Origin: Bradyrhizobium yuanmingense
GTDB taxonomy: Bacteria > Pseudomonadota > Alphaproteobacteria > Rhizobiales > Xanthobacteraceae
Assembly (NCBI RefSeq): GCF_900094575.1
Contig: NZ_FMAE01000007.1
Coordinates: 248,001-312,000, forward strand
DNA length: 64,000 nt
Direction: 5' to 3'
The notes beneath the pieces were generated by a model, which worked only from the letters and a program-made list of their open reading frames with translations, searched no databases and was not told where the DNA came from. The stretch's first letter is position 1. Each line of letters begins with the position of its first letter. The position numbers were made by a program, and so were the translations under genes. This document shows positions 24,830 to 34,329 of the stretch, in pieces.

Positions 24830-25396
24830 TCAATTCGGAAGGGGGACGGGCTTGAATGGATTGGCCAGCTTGGTTCTCCACTCGCCTTCGAGCAGTGCTC
24901 CGCCACGGCCCGGCTGCGGCGAGGTCTTGATTTGCGATTGGGCCTGGACGCCGGAGCCATCCTCTCCGGCGCCGGAATAACCGGCCTGCACGTTGAGATC
25001 GCCGATCCGCTGCACGAAATCCCTGATCTTGCGCGCGGCGTCCGGCTTGGTCGACGTGCAACGTGCTTCGGCAAGGCGCAGCGCAGCGCCGATGGACGAG
25101 CGATCGGCCGAAGCCGACGCCGAGATGAGCGTCTGGACGGACGGCAGCACCGACGGATTCGTCGCGACATAGCGCGCGAGCCAATACCGCAACTTCTCCT
25201 TGTCATTGCGCAGCCGCTCGAGGAGCGAGGACGGCGACTTCACGAAGGTGTCGAGTTCGAGTTGCGAGGCGCGGTCCGAGAATTCGACGCACTGCGCGCG
25301 GCAAGCACCAGCGCTCGACACAATCAGCGCAGAACCAATCAAGACAATCGCTAGCCATCGCGGCTGCGCATGACGACGTGTTAGTCCGCGGCCCAT
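24830..25396 (-). CDS. Exported hypothetical protein in the polysaccharide operon
   Basis: Encodes 188 residues. A long signal sequence with twin basic start (MGRGLTRRHAQPRWLAIVLI) ends near SSAGACRAQ, so it is periplasmic or outer-membrane linked. The mature part is helical (LRNDKEKLRYWLARYVATNP, RKIRDFVQRIGDLN), ending with a Gly/Pro-rich tail. AAGGA lies before ATG 25396; the longer frame from 25504 is rejected. It is immediately upstream of the Wzz/kinase gene on the same strand. No domain recognised. A helper of chain-length control or export is a reasonable guess. Confidence 0.7.
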   Translation of the reverse strand: MGRGLTRRHAQPRWLAIVLIGSALIVSSAGACRAQCVEFSDRASQLELDTFVKSPSSLLERLRNDKEKLRYWLARYVATNPSVLPSVQTLISASASADRSSIGAALRLAEARCTSTKPDAARKIRDFVQRIGDLNVQAGYSGAGEDGSGVQAQSQIKTSPQPGRGGALLEGEWRTKLANPFKPVPLPN

Positions 25397-25964
25397 CCGT
25401 GTTCCTTGCTTCTGTTGCAGTAAGAGAACAGGCGAAACTTGACAGGTAACTGTGTCATCTTTTTGTGCGACGCAATAGCTGATGCAAAGCGGGCGACAAA
25501 ACAAACGCGAGCCCGCTTGTTCGCCGGTTGCAAAAACAAGTTCTACAATGCCTGCGAGATCGGCAAATCACGCCCATGAATGTTGCAACCTGAAAACATA
25601 TCGGGCACTCGCGCAGCCGCTCGTCGCAAAACCGACACAAGTCACGACGCGCGTTTATTGTTCCCCATTGGCGAAAGATTTTTTCGCGCGACATTGGCAC
25701 GCAGCAATCAATGTGCTGCAAGGGCCTCGATCGCAACAGTGCCGAATTTCGCGCACACTTGCGCGCAAATACTCGCAATCATCCCATGCCGATTGGCTTG
25801 CGCGCCGAAGCAGGCGCACGTCGGATGAAAAGTGGCATGAACTTGGCGCTCGCATGTCCGAATGATCTGCAAGCTTTGAAATTATTGTCGGTCGTCATGC
25901 ATCGAATGCGGCTCCGTGATTGCAGAGATTGATCACGCGTTGAGACCTGATACACACTGCTGCG
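25397..25964. other. Divergent regulatory region of the polysaccharide locus
   Basis: 568 bp between two divergent polysaccharide operons. It is more AT-rich than the genes and contains scattered GCGCGCAAA/TTTCGCGC-like words, but no clean palindrome or consensus promoter that I can defend. No coding frame is convincing. Confidence 0.4.
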
Positions 25965-27200
25965 GTGCAACAGCTACGGAATGTTGATGTGACGGAGTTG
26001 GTTCATCGTGAGAAGGCGCACGTCCTGCCGCTCGACAGCATCCGGGGGATCGCCGCGACTTCCGTGGTGATCCACCATCTGCTGCTGATGCCAACCTTTC
26101 TCGCGGCATTCCCGCACAACGCCTGGATCAACTGCTCCTTCTTCAGGAGTGCATGGCTGCTGGTCGATCTGTTCTTCGTTCTCAGCGGAATGGTCATGGC
26201 GCTCAGCTATGTCGAGAACGACTTCACGCGCTTCTCGCTGCGCGAATTTATGGTACGGCGCCTGGCGCGAGTCTACCCGCTGCATATCGTCATGCTGCTG
26301 GCAAACCTCGTCTTTCGCCTGCTGCGCATCGGCCTGGTCATGGCGGGGGTGGTCGTCGCCGCGCCTGCGGCGTTCGAAGTGAACAATGCCTATTCCTTCG
26401 GCCTCAACGTCCTGCTTCTCCACTCGATGGGGTTCATCGACTATCTCAGCTGGAATGCGCCGAGCTGGAGCATCAGCGTTGAGTTCTACACCTACCTGGT
26501 GTTTGGTCTGATCGTTCTCATTGCCCTGCGCATGCGCTCGCTGGCGTGGTTCTATGTCCTCTCCGGGCTGCTCGCGGTCGGAAGTCTCGTCTTCATCATC
26601 TTCGTGCTCGAAAAGAAGAGCATCGAGCTTCAGACGGATTTCGGCTTGCTACGCTGCTTCGTCGGCTTTTTCCTGGGCGTCTTGATGGTGAGGATCGTCG
26701 ATCGCCTGCCGGCCAAGCCGCGACCTGCCGCGCAGGGCGCATTGCAATTCGTCGCCATGATCGCGAGCATCGTCCTGGTGTCCCTGGCTGAGGCCAATCC
26801 TGCCGCGACCTTCCTCGCGCCAGTGATGTTCGCGATCTTCCTCGGCAGCCTGCTGGCCTTTCCGGATGCGCTGCTGGTGCCGCGGATCCTGGTGGCCAAG
26901 CCGCTGATCTGGTTGGGGCGTCGTTCGTACTCGATCTATATGGTGCACGCGCTCGTGGTGCTGCTGGCTGAATACTTCGTGCGGGGCGTGGGGGCGGGGC
27001 GAATCGCCGCCCTGGATTCGATCTGGGCAGGCCTGCCGGCGACGCTGAATCTCGTCGTTTCACTGGCCGCCGTGCTCGCGGTTTCGCACCTCACCTATCT
27101 CTATGTCGAAATTCCCGGCGGCAGGCTCCTGCGAAATGCATTCGGAAGCCCCCCGGATTTTGCGCCATCCCCCGCCCGATCGGCGCGACTGAGCAACTGA
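25965..27200 (+). CDS. Acyltransferase-3 family membrane protein
   Basis: Adds acetyl or other acyl groups to sugars during polysaccharide assembly. Up to 411 residues with about ten transmembrane helices. It starts with the family motif LDSIRGIAATSVVIHHLLLM (R and H involved in catalysis) and has the typical LVDLFFVLSGMVMALSY and C-terminal RRSYSIYMVHALVV blocks. The start is GTG 25965 or a nearby GTG/TTG; no strong ribosome site decides it. First gene of a four-gene plus-strand operon: 7-nt gap to the next gene. One of four such acyltransferases in the locus. Confidence 0.9.
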   Translation: MQQLRNVDVTELVHREKAHVLPLDSIRGIAATSVVIHHLLLMPTFLAAFPHNAWINCSFFRSAWLLVDLFFVLSGMVMALSYVENDFTRFSLREFMVRRLARVYPLHIVMLLANLVFRLLRIGLVMAGVVVAAPAAFEVNNAYSFGLNVLLLHSMGFIDYLSWNAPSWSISVEFYTYLVFGLIVLIALRMRSLAWFYVLSGLLAVGSLVFIIFVLEKKSIELQTDFGLLRCFVGFFLGVLMVRIVDRLPAKPRPAAQGALQFVAMIASIVLVSLAEANPAATFLAPVMFAIFLGSLLAFPDALLVPRILVAKPLIWLGRRSYSIYMVHALVVLLAEYFVRGVGAGRIAALDSIWAGLPATLNLVVSLAAVLAVSHLTYLYVEIPGGRLLRNAFGSPPDFAPSPARSARLSN

Positions 27201-27207
27201 GCCGCGC

Positions 27208-28545
27208 ATGAGCACCTTCGCGCTGCAACCCCGCAGGATGATGCTGATCAGCCTCAATATCGAGGCGATCGCGCTCGCAGCCTATCTGGTCCGGGATGCC
27301 TTCGGCGGTATGATGCGGTACTACACCAGCATCATGCATTTGGACGCGCTTTGGTTCGTGCCGGATGGCATTGCGCTTCTGTGCCTGGTCCAGTTCATCG
27401 TGCATTGCATCTTGCGCAATCGCAGTATCATGGCTGCAGTTGTCCTCGTGCAGATCATGCTGTCGCTGGTGCTCGGCTACTTCATGCTGGGGACGGTCAA
27501 CGCGGCGATGTCGTCGTTTAAGATGATGCTCCCGGTGTTCGTCGGATTTTGTTTCTGCGACGCCAGTCTGGGCTCCTACAAGAAGTTGCTGTCGGTCATC
27601 GCCGCGACGTTCTACCTCTCGCTGATCGGCGTGCTGCTGACGAAATTCTACTTCATGCCCTGGGTCGGATACAAATATGAGTCCTTCGGCGCCGTTCGTG
27701 AGGCGGGTCGCTTATGGTGGGCCTATGGCGGTGACGATCAGCGTCTCACGGGCTTTGCTGCCGAAAGTACCATGGCGGCCTTCTTCATACTCGTGTCCTT
27801 CGCAATTACGTCGATCCGTAAGAGCACGATTTGGTGCCTTCTGTACGGCTCCCTTGCGGTCTACATCATCCGTCTGACGACCAGCAAGACGACCATGATC
27901 GTCCTCGTGCTCTACTTGATTCTGCTGGTGTTCGTGCGGATGCTCCCGGAGAAGTCGCGCTTCACCGCGATACGGAACATTGCATTGTGGTCGTTTGCCG
28001 CGATCCTGGTGCCGTTCTTCATGATCGTGCTCGCTTCGGGTACCGCCGCGGTGCCGCACACGACCCTGTTCAGCATCGTCGACCGCATCAACAACAGCTG
28101 GCAACTGCCGTTCGTCTACCTGAGCCAGCTCATGCCCGTTGGTCTCGTGACCGGCTGCGGCGTGGGCTGCTTCAACTATCCGCAGAAGCTGTTCTCGCCG
28201 CTCGCCGCCTTCTGGGTTCCCGTCGACAATTTCTACATCGGCACGTATCTGATGTTCGGACTCCCGTTCGTCGCATTCATGGTGATGGTATTCCGGGCGA
28301 CGTTCGGCACGACCGACGTCTACAAGCTGACGCTGATCTTCGTCGTCAACTTGTTCACGATCACCGTTCTGAATTACGGCCCGGCGTCCGGCCTGCTGAT
28401 CATCGCGTTGAGCTTCAGCGAGGTGTTCTCGCGGCGCGCGACCACCGCGCGGGCGGGCGACGCCGTGCCAATCATCGTACGGCCACCGATGCCGTCATTA
28501 GAAGGCTTCCGCCCGGATGTACCGGCGGCGAGCGGAAGCAGGTGA
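27208..28545 (+). CDS. Polysaccharide polymerase-like membrane protein (Wzy/O-antigen ligase-like)
   Basis: Encodes 445 residues with about ten to twelve hydrophobic segments and a large loop between residues ~140-200 (YKYESFGAVREAGRLWWAYG followed by GDDQRLTGFAAEST). That topology, and the R-x-x-G loop pattern, fit O-antigen polymerases or ligases, which join lipid-linked repeat units in the periplasm. Wzy proteins have weak sequence signatures, so the assignment rests on topology and on position between two acyltransferase genes in an exopolysaccharide operon. It is the only polymerase candidate in the window. Spacing is 7 nt after the previous gene and 9 nt before the next. Confidence 0.7.
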   Translation: MSTFALQPRRMMLISLNIEAIALAAYLVRDAFGGMMRYYTSIMHLDALWFVPDGIALLCLVQFIVHCILRNRSIMAAVVLVQIMLSLVLGYFMLGTVNAAMSSFKMMLPVFVGFCFCDASLGSYKKLLSVIAATFYLSLIGVLLTKFYFMPWVGYKYESFGAVREAGRLWWAYGGDDQRLTGFAAESTMAAFFILVSFAITSIRKSTIWCLLYGSLAVYIIRLTTSKTTMIVLVLYLILLVFVRMLPEKSRFTAIRNIALWSFAAILVPFFMIVLASGTAAVPHTTLFSIVDRINNSWQLPFVYLSQLMPVGLVTGCGVGCFNYPQKLFSPLAAFWVPVDNFYIGTYLMFGLPFVAFMVMVFRATFGTTDVYKLTLIFVVNLFTITVLNYGPASGLLIIALSFSEVFSRRATTARAGDAVPIIVRPPMPSLEGFRPDVPAASGSR

Positions 28546-28554
28546 GAACGAACA

Positions 28555-29661
28555 ATGCATAAACGGCTCGCATTCATCGACACGCTGCGCGGCATTGCCG
28601 TGCTGGCCGTCCTGGTCCAGCACGTATTCGAGGTCATCCTGGAAAAGCACCCGACGGGTGTCTATTACGGGCCCCTCCACGACATATTCGGCTACTACAT
28701 GAACTTTGGCCGGTTCGGGGTCGTGTTGTTCTTCTTCGTGAGCGGCTTCGTCATTCCGTTCAGCTTCCCGGACAGCGCCACGCCTGTGCGCGATTTTACG
28801 ATCAGCCGCTTCTTCCGGCTCTATCCGGCTTATTGGACTTCGATCGTTGTCGGGCTCGTGTCGGTGCAGCTGCTGGATTCGAAGAGTTTTCCGCTGGGGC
28901 AGATCGCCGCTAACGTGACGATGTTGCAGACTTTCGTGAACGTCCCGAATCTCTGGGTGTTCTATTGGACGCTGGCGATCGAACTCTTGTTCTACGTCGG
29001 ATGCACCATTCTCTTTGCGATGGGGCTGCTCAACCGGCGCTTCACGGCGGTGACCATCGTCGTTGCCGCCGCGCTGGTGGGAACCACAGCTGCACTTTTC
29101 GTTGAGAGCAGGGCAGTCTCCTCGGTGATGGAGGTCGGCTTGAACCTCTCGGCGATGTTCCTGGGCAAGATCATCCGCGACACCGTCATTGGCGGCAAGC
29201 TGCGGTGGACGCATGTGACCGTCTGCACGCTTCTGTATGCGGTCTTCGCCGCCACCCTGTCCGACCGCCGGTTCGGCGGCGTGTATCACGAGAATTTCTT
29301 CTACAGTTATTCGATCGGATCGGCCTATATCTCCGCGGCGCTTGTCTTCATCGGCTTTGCCGTGTTCGGCGAACGGATGGCCTGGCGTCCGATGGCATTC
29401 GTCGGCGTGATCAGCTATTCGGTCTATCTGATGTCGCCGTTCGCGATCGTCTACGTCCACCGCCTGGTATGGTTCGGCGACGGACCCCTCGGATGGTCGA
29501 TCTTCCTGGTCGTCATCCTGGCATTGTCGATCCTCGTCAGTTGGATGACATACACGTTCATCGAGAAGCCCAGCATTTCCTTCGGGCAAAGATTCCGCTC
29601 CGCGCGAAGAAAGCCTGTCGTCCTCGAGCCAGTGCTCAGCACCCAGGGTGCCGCAGAGTGA
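28555..29661 (+). CDS. Acyltransferase-3 family membrane protein
   Basis: Encodes 368 residues with about ten transmembrane helices. The N-terminal motif FIDTLRGIAVLAVLVQHVFE carries the conserved R and H, FGVVLFFFVSGFVIPFSFP follows, and GVISYSVYLMSPFAIVYVHR is the usual C-terminal block. It probably acylates a sugar of the repeat unit. Its stop overlaps the GTG start of the next acyltransferase (GTGA, 29658-29661), so the two are translationally coupled and may act on the same unit at different positions. Confidence 0.9.
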   Translation: MHKRLAFIDTLRGIAVLAVLVQHVFEVILEKHPTGVYYGPLHDIFGYYMNFGRFGVVLFFFVSGFVIPFSFPDSATPVRDFTISRFFRLYPAYWTSIVVGLVSVQLLDSKSFPLGQIAANVTMLQTFVNVPNLWVFYWTLAIELLFYVGCTILFAMGLLNRRFTAVTIVVAAALVGTTAALFVESRAVSSVMEVGLNLSAMFLGKIIRDTVIGGKLRWTHVTVCTLLYAVFAATLSDRRFGGVYHENFFYSYSIGSAYISAALVFIGFAVFGERMAWRPMAFVGVISYSVYLMSPFAIVYVHRLVWFGDGPLGWSIFLVVILALSILVSWMTYTFIEKPSISFGQRFRSARRKPVVLEPVLSTQGAAE

Positions 29662-30749
29662 TCAAGGCACCTCACCAGCCGGGCACCGCCTATGACGGAT
29701 CGTTCCTTCCTTCGGTCCAGGGCCTTCGTGCCATCGCGGCGCTGAGCGTGCTGATGGATCATTTCTACGACATGCCGAAGGCAGGCATGTACGACATCCC
29801 GAACCCCGGATTCTTGCCGCCGATCTGGCCCTGGCTGCAATCTGTGATCAATGTCGGCGGGCACGGTGTCGAGCTGTTCTTCATGATCAGCGGCTTCCTG
29901 ATCCCGGCCAGTCTGATACGCCACGGTTCGCTGTCGCGGTTCTTCTTCGACCGCGTCCTGCGCATCATGCCGGTGTTCGTCGTGCTTCATCTTGCGCTGT
30001 TCGCGATCGGGCCGATCGTGGCCTACAAGTTCTTCCGCGGCATCGATCTCACCAGCTATCTCGGGATCTTTGCGGCCAACCTGTTCTTCGTGCAGGACGC
30101 GCTCGGCCTGCCCATTGCCCAGCAGAATGCGTGGACGTTGACCTATGAGTGGGCATTCTACATCTGGTTTGCGCTGACATTCTCGATGTGGCGCGCCGGC
30201 GGCAGGCTGCTGGCTGCGCCTCTGATCCTGCTGGGCGTGGCCTGCCTGATGCGCTGGCCGATCACCGCGTTCTTCTGCATCGGGATGCTGTTCAGCGCGA
30301 CGGGATTTCGCATTTCCATTCCCGGACGGCTTGGTCTGGTCGCAGGGCTCGTCTGCGGGGCCGCGCTGTATGCGAGCCTGGTGCTGTTTCATCCGTTCGT
30401 GGGCCTCATTCCCGGATTTCTGCTGTTCGCCATGGTGCTCGCCCCGGAATCAGGCCTCGGGAAGGCCCTGAGCACGCCGGCGCTCCAATATATCGGCAAG
30501 ATCAGCTACAGCCTCTATCTCGTGCACCCCTTCGTGCTCTTCCCCTTGCAAGTGGTTGGCCTGAAGCTGGTTGCCGCCGGCGTCGACCGCTGGTTGCTAT
30601 GGGCGGCTTTCATCGGACTCGGGCTGGTGATGTCACTGGCTGCAAGTGCGATCAGCTATGAACTGATCGAGGTCCGGCTGAGGCGCTTGCTGGACGGCGC
30701 GTTCCGCAGCACGTTCTTTCGACCGCTGAAAGTGGGGCAATCGGCTTGA
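29658..30749 (+). CDS. Acyltransferase-3 family membrane protein
   Basis: Encodes 363 residues and starts at a GTG overlapping the previous stop (GTGA). The frame is open upstream to 29205, but that part lies within the preceding gene. FLPSVQGLRAIAALSVLMDH holds the conserved R and H, and GVELFFMISGFLIPASLI and IGKISYSLYLVHPFVLFP complete the family pattern, with about ten transmembrane helices. Last gene of the operon 25965-30749; the downstream gene is convergent (17-bp gap). Confidence 0.9.
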   Translation: MIKAPHQPGTAYDGSFLPSVQGLRAIAALSVLMDHFYDMPKAGMYDIPNPGFLPPIWPWLQSVINVGGHGVELFFMISGFLIPASLIRHGSLSRFFFDRVLRIMPVFVVLHLALFAIGPIVAYKFFRGIDLTSYLGIFAANLFFVQDALGLPIAQQNAWTLTYEWAFYIWFALTFSMWRAGGRLLAAPLILLGVACLMRWPITAFFCIGMLFSATGFRISIPGRLGLVAGLVCGAALYASLVLFHPFVGLIPGFLLFAMVLAPESGLGKALSTPALQYIGKISYSLYLVHPFVLFPLQVVGLKLVAAGVDRWLLWAAFIGLGLVMSLAASAISYELIEVRLRRLLDGAFRSTFFRPLKVGQSA

Positions 30750-30766
30750 GAAAGCGCGTGTCGCGC

Positions 30767-31879
30767 TCACACGGTACGACCGGCGAGCCTGTGATAGGAT
30801 CCAAGCAACCGTTCGGCAATGTGGTCCCAGTTCAGAGGGCCGGCCGCGGTCTGCCGCGCGCCGTCAGCCAACGTTGTGGCGAGTGAATTCGACGTCAGCA
30901 CGCGCTCGAGTGCATCGGCGAGCGCAGTGGCATCGCCGGGAGGGACCAGGAGACCATTGACGCCGTCCGTCACGACGTCGGGAATGCCACCGGTGGCGCT
31001 GGCGACGACGGGACGCGCATTCCCATAGGCGGATGCGAGCACCCCGCTTTGTGATGCATCCTTGTAGGGCAAGGCAACCACCGTAGCAGATTGAAATAGA
31101 CGTCCGGTATCCGCAGGCGAAATGTAGGCATTGATGGTCTTGACCGTCGGCATTGCCTCCATCCGGGCGCCGAGCCGTGTCATCTCGGGGCCGCGCCCGG
31201 CGACGATCGCTTCATGCGCGACGCCGCGCTGGGCCAACATGTCGATCGCGTCGATGAAAACGTCGAGGCCCTTGTAAGCCCACATCCGTCCAAAAAACAG
31301 GATGCGTCCGGATTCGGGCTCGGTGAACGAGCTTTTGTCCGGCGGAACCATCAGCACGCCGTGCATGCTGGAAACCGTCTCGCCCTTGAAGTCGGGCGAG
31401 GCGCGATGAAAATCTGCAATGCAGCTCTCGCCGTGCGTCGTGACGATCGAGGCGGCCGCACGCATGCGTCCGCGCCAGGCATCTTCACGGGGCGAGGTGC
31501 CGGAGCCGCCCTCCGAGTGCGGGATAGCATCGTGAACGGTCAGCACCAGGGGAATGCCGAGCGGACGCAGGAGCTGAATCAGCTTGGACGTGTAGATCTC
31601 GGGAACTTCGTGACAATGGATCACGTCCGGGCGGAAGGAAATTATGTCGATGAACGAGGCAGGGATGCCGATTGCGCCGCCGCGCCGCAGACTGAGGTCG
31701 CGAATCCGTGTCTCGAACGGCGCCGTTACAGCGATATCGGCAAGCTCCCATTGCTGGTTCGCGTCTTTGCGGTTGAGCACAAGCCGAACGTCGCAATGAT
31801 GCGCCAGTCCCGATGCGAGGCGGTAGGAATATTCCGCAAAATGCGGCGCGTAGATGGCCACGCGGAGGCGCTTGGCCAT
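30767..31879 (-). CDS. Glycosyltransferase family 4 (GT-B)
   Basis: Encodes 370 residues. An N-terminal acceptor domain contains DVIHCHEVPEIYTSKLI and LVLTVHDAIPHSEG; the C-terminal GT1/GT4 nucleotide-sugar domain contains ILFFGRMWAYKGLDVFIDA and the donor-site Glu region YGNARPVVASATGGIPDVV, then GVNGLLVPPGD. It adds one sugar to the lipid-linked repeat unit on the cytosolic face. ATG 31879 lies 1 nt after the stop of the pyruvyl transferase gene, so the two are coupled; the frame to 31918 is rejected. The E-x7-E motif is weaker than usual (the first Glu is replaced in DASQSGVLASAYG). Confidence 0.9.
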   Translation of the reverse strand: MAKRLRVAIYAPHFAEYSYRLASGLAHHCDVRLVLNRKDANQQWELADIAVTAPFETRIRDLSLRRGGAIGIPASFIDIISFRPDVIHCHEVPEIYTSKLIQLLRPLGIPLVLTVHDAIPHSEGGSGTSPREDAWRGRMRAAASIVTTHGESCIADFHRASPDFKGETVSSMHGVLMVPPDKSSFTEPESGRILFFGRMWAYKGLDVFIDAIDMLAQRGVAHEAIVAGRGPEMTRLGARMEAMPTVKTINAYISPADTGRLFQSATVVALPYKDASQSGVLASAYGNARPVVASATGGIPDVVTDGVNGLLVPPGDATALADALERVLTSNSLATTLADGARQTAAGPLNWDHIAERLLGSYHRLAGRTV

Positions 31880-31880
31880 G

Positions 31881-32714
31881 CTAGTTCTTTCCGCTCCAGA
31901 GGTCGATCGGGAATGCACTCATCAAGGCACGATGATCAAAGTTGAGGCGCGCAGCTCCCCCCATCTCGCGACCTTCATCAATACTCGTCGCAAACTCGAC
32001 GGCGAACCGGCCGGTGCCCTCATAGTAGTCATGATACTTGAACTCAGCCTCTCCGCTGCTCAGCCGTACGTATCGAGCCGGTATCCCGAATGCCTCGGCG
32101 ACGATGATGCCGTGGAGCGAGCTGGCCAGAACCAGTTCAGCTTCGAGAATGGCGTCAATTCGCCGGTTCCAGGATCCCAGCGGTGAGACCACCGTATCGG
32201 CGGCAGGGTCGACGATGTTCAAATCGTGCAAATTCGGAACAAACACCCACGGCTTCTTGGCAGTAGGGCGAAAACGATTCGGAAACAGCTGAGGAAGCAG
32301 CAAGGCCGGATCTCCGAACACTTCGGGAACCGCGATGCCCCGGCGCTGCAGAACTTCCCGGGTACGGGGGCCGCGCACCGCTCGCACGTCCAAATTCTGC
32401 ACGCGATGGTTGAGGTCACCTTGGCCGGGGCGTCCGTTTACGCCGCTTCCCCAGATCACATCGCCATTTCGCGCGTAGTGGAGCACGGAGCCGATCGCGA
32501 ACAAGCGCGCTTGCCGCGGCACCTCATCGGCGAGCGTATAGCCGAATTGCCGCAAGAGATGGTCAACGACAACGATCGAAAGATGATCACCGAAATTGAT
32601 CGTTCCGTCGTCGGGACGCCAGAAGAACAAGTCCACGTGCGGATAGGGCAGTTGATGAATAAAGTCGCAGCCGACCTCGTTGATCAGCCGTCGTAGATTG
32701 CCTCGAAAATTCAT
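31881..32714 (-). CDS. Polysaccharide pyruvyl transferase family protein
   Basis: Attaches a pyruvate ketal from phosphoenolpyruvate to a sugar, giving the polysaccharide negative charge. Encodes 277 residues, within the family range. The start ATG 32714 (MNFRGNLRRLINEV) is chosen because GAGG lies 5 nt before it and upstream sequence is divergent. Family features are INFGDHLSIVVVDHLL near residue 40, IGSVLHYARNGDVIWGSG, VRAVRGPRTREVLQRRG, VFGDPALLLP, and a late S-S-x-H-G block (LASSLHGIIVAEAFGIP). First gene of a two-gene operon with the following glycosyltransferase. Confidence 0.9.
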   Translation of the reverse strand: MNFRGNLRRLINEVGCDFIHQLPYPHVDLFFWRPDDGTINFGDHLSIVVVDHLLRQFGYTLADEVPRQARLFAIGSVLHYARNGDVIWGSGVNGRPGQGDLNHRVQNLDVRAVRGPRTREVLQRRGIAVPEVFGDPALLLPQLFPNRFRPTAKKPWVFVPNLHDLNIVDPAADTVVSPLGSWNRRIDAILEAELVLASSLHGIIVAEAFGIPARYVRLSSGEAEFKYHDYYEGTGRFAVEFATSIDEGREMGGAARLNFDHRALMSAFPIDLWSGKN

Positions 32715-32822
32715 GCTGCCTCGGATGTAGCTGCTTTCTTGCCGTAGTGTCCTCGTAAACAAGGCGACTATTGGACCATAGCAGCCAATGGCTCTCGACG
32801 AATGTCGACCTAACCCCGAATT

Positions 32823-34304
32823 GTGACAGGCTTCCAATTGCGCCACGAGATTATCAAGCCGCGCTCGATCGTTTCGGGCGTCATTTGGTCGGCGCTCGAT
32901 TCCGCGGTCGGGCAGGCGCTCACGCTCGCAATCTACATGATCATGGCGCGGCTGCTGTCGCCGCAGATTCTCGGCATCGTGGCAACGGGAGCGCTGGCGC
33001 TCGAGTTCTGCCGGGCAGTCCTGATCGAGAGCATCGCGATTGCCGTCCAGGCGCGTCCCGATCCGAAGGATGAGGATTACACTGCCTCGTTTTGGCTCAT
33101 CGCGGGCCTCTCCTTGTTTGCAGCACTCGCACTGTTCGCCTCGAGCGGCGCCATCGAACGATTCTCCGGTCTTTCGGATCTTGCCATCGTTCTCAAGGGA
33201 TTTTGCATCGTGGTGGCCGTGCAAGGCCTGTCACGGACGCACGAAGCCTGGCTGACGCGCAATCAACTCTTTCGATCCCTCGCCATCCGTTCGCTTTCTT
33301 CAATCTCTATCGGCGGGGCGGTAGGGATCGCGCTGGCGATACAGGGATACGGGGTCGTTGCGCTGGTCGGACAGCTCGTCTCGACTTCGTTGATCTCGCT
33401 GGTCAGCCTTTGGATCCTGACGCCCTGGCGCCCTCGGCTCCGGGTCAGCCGGCAGGCTGTTATCGATCTGCTGAGCTATGCGCGCTACGTGGCGCTGACG
33501 GGAATCACGAACTTTGCCAATGCCAATTCCGATCTGATTTTCGTCACTTGGTATACCGGCGCCGCCGGCGCGGGCTTCTACAGCCTTGCCAAGCGCCTGG
33601 TCAACGCCGTGAGTACCGTGATCGGGAATGCGTTGAACCGCGTGTTCTTTTCGACCATCGCTGGCCTCCAGCATGACCGGGAAGCATCGCGTTCGACGCT
33701 GGTCGACTTCGTCAAATACACGTCACTGCTGACAGCCCCGCTTTTCGCGGGGATAGCGGCTCTGGCGCCGGATCTCATCGTCGGTTTCTTCGGATCCAAG
33801 TGGGGCGAGGCCGCCCCTCTACTCGCGATCATGTCGATCACCGGGTTCTTGACCACAATCGGCCTCTACAATCACTCGGTGATCCTGGCATTCGGCAAAC
33901 CGCACTGGCAGACTTGGCTGACGCTGATATACGCGGTTTCGAACATAGCGATCTTCATCGTCGCTGCGCCATTTGGCCTTATCGCGATCGCTGTCGGCTA
34001 CGTCGTTCGCGCCTTGTTGCTGTATCCACTGTCCGCCGGAGCCTCGATGCGGATCTTGGCGCTCGGCATCAGGCCCTATGCTGCGGCGCTGATGCCGGCA
34101 CTTGCGGGCTCCGCGGTGATGGCATGCGCGGTCGTTGCTGCCTCCGTTACCATGCCGGCCACGTCGCCATGGCTGCGTCTCGCGGCGCTCGTGCTGCTTG
34201 GTTCTTCGGTCTATCTTGCCGTTGTCATGGCGGTCGCCCGGCCGGCCGTGGTGCGGATATGGCAGGAAGTCTTGGGTCGTGTGCGGCGATCGTCTAAGAC
34301 CTAG
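32823..34304 (+). CDS. Polysaccharide flippase (Wzx-like)
   Basis: Moves lipid-linked repeat units across the inner membrane. Encodes 493 residues with about 12-14 hydrophobic helices of the polysaccharide-transport/MVF type: VIWSALDSAVGQALTLAIYM at the start, IMARLLSPQILGIVATGAL, and a mid-protein YARYVALTGITNFANANSDL typical of these flippases. The start is GTG 32823; no good ribosome site is visible. It is divergent from the pyruvyl transferase gene (108 bp). A second flippase-like gene lies at 40153-41544. Confidence 0.85.
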   Translation: MTGFQLRHEIIKPRSIVSGVIWSALDSAVGQALTLAIYMIMARLLSPQILGIVATGALALEFCRAVLIESIAIAVQARPDPKDEDYTASFWLIAGLSLFAALALFASSGAIERFSGLSDLAIVLKGFCIVVAVQGLSRTHEAWLTRNQLFRSLAIRSLSSISIGGAVGIALAIQGYGVVALVGQLVSTSLISLVSLWILTPWRPRLRVSRQAVIDLLSYARYVALTGITNFANANSDLIFVTWYTGAAGAGFYSLAKRLVNAVSTVIGNALNRVFFSTIAGLQHDREASRSTLVDFVKYTSLLTAPLFAGIAALAPDLIVGFFGSKWGEAAPLLAIMSITGFLTTIGLYNHSVILAFGKPHWQTWLTLIYAVSNIAIFIVAAPFGLIAIAVGYVVRALLLYPLSAGASMRILALGIRPYAAALMPALAGSAVMACAVVAASVTMPATSPWLRLAALVLLGSSVYLAVVMAVARPAVVRIWQEVLGRVRRSSKT

Positions 34305-34329
34305 CCAGAATTCGGCCTGCACGCACCAG

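Noticed and set aside
29205..29657. N-terminal extension of the third acyltransferase
   Set aside because: Lies wholly within the preceding gene. The family motif and GTGA overlap place the start at 29658.
28498..30392. Long minus-strand frames opposite the acyltransferase genes
   Set aside because: Shadow frames, His/Asp/Arg-rich and without any domain.
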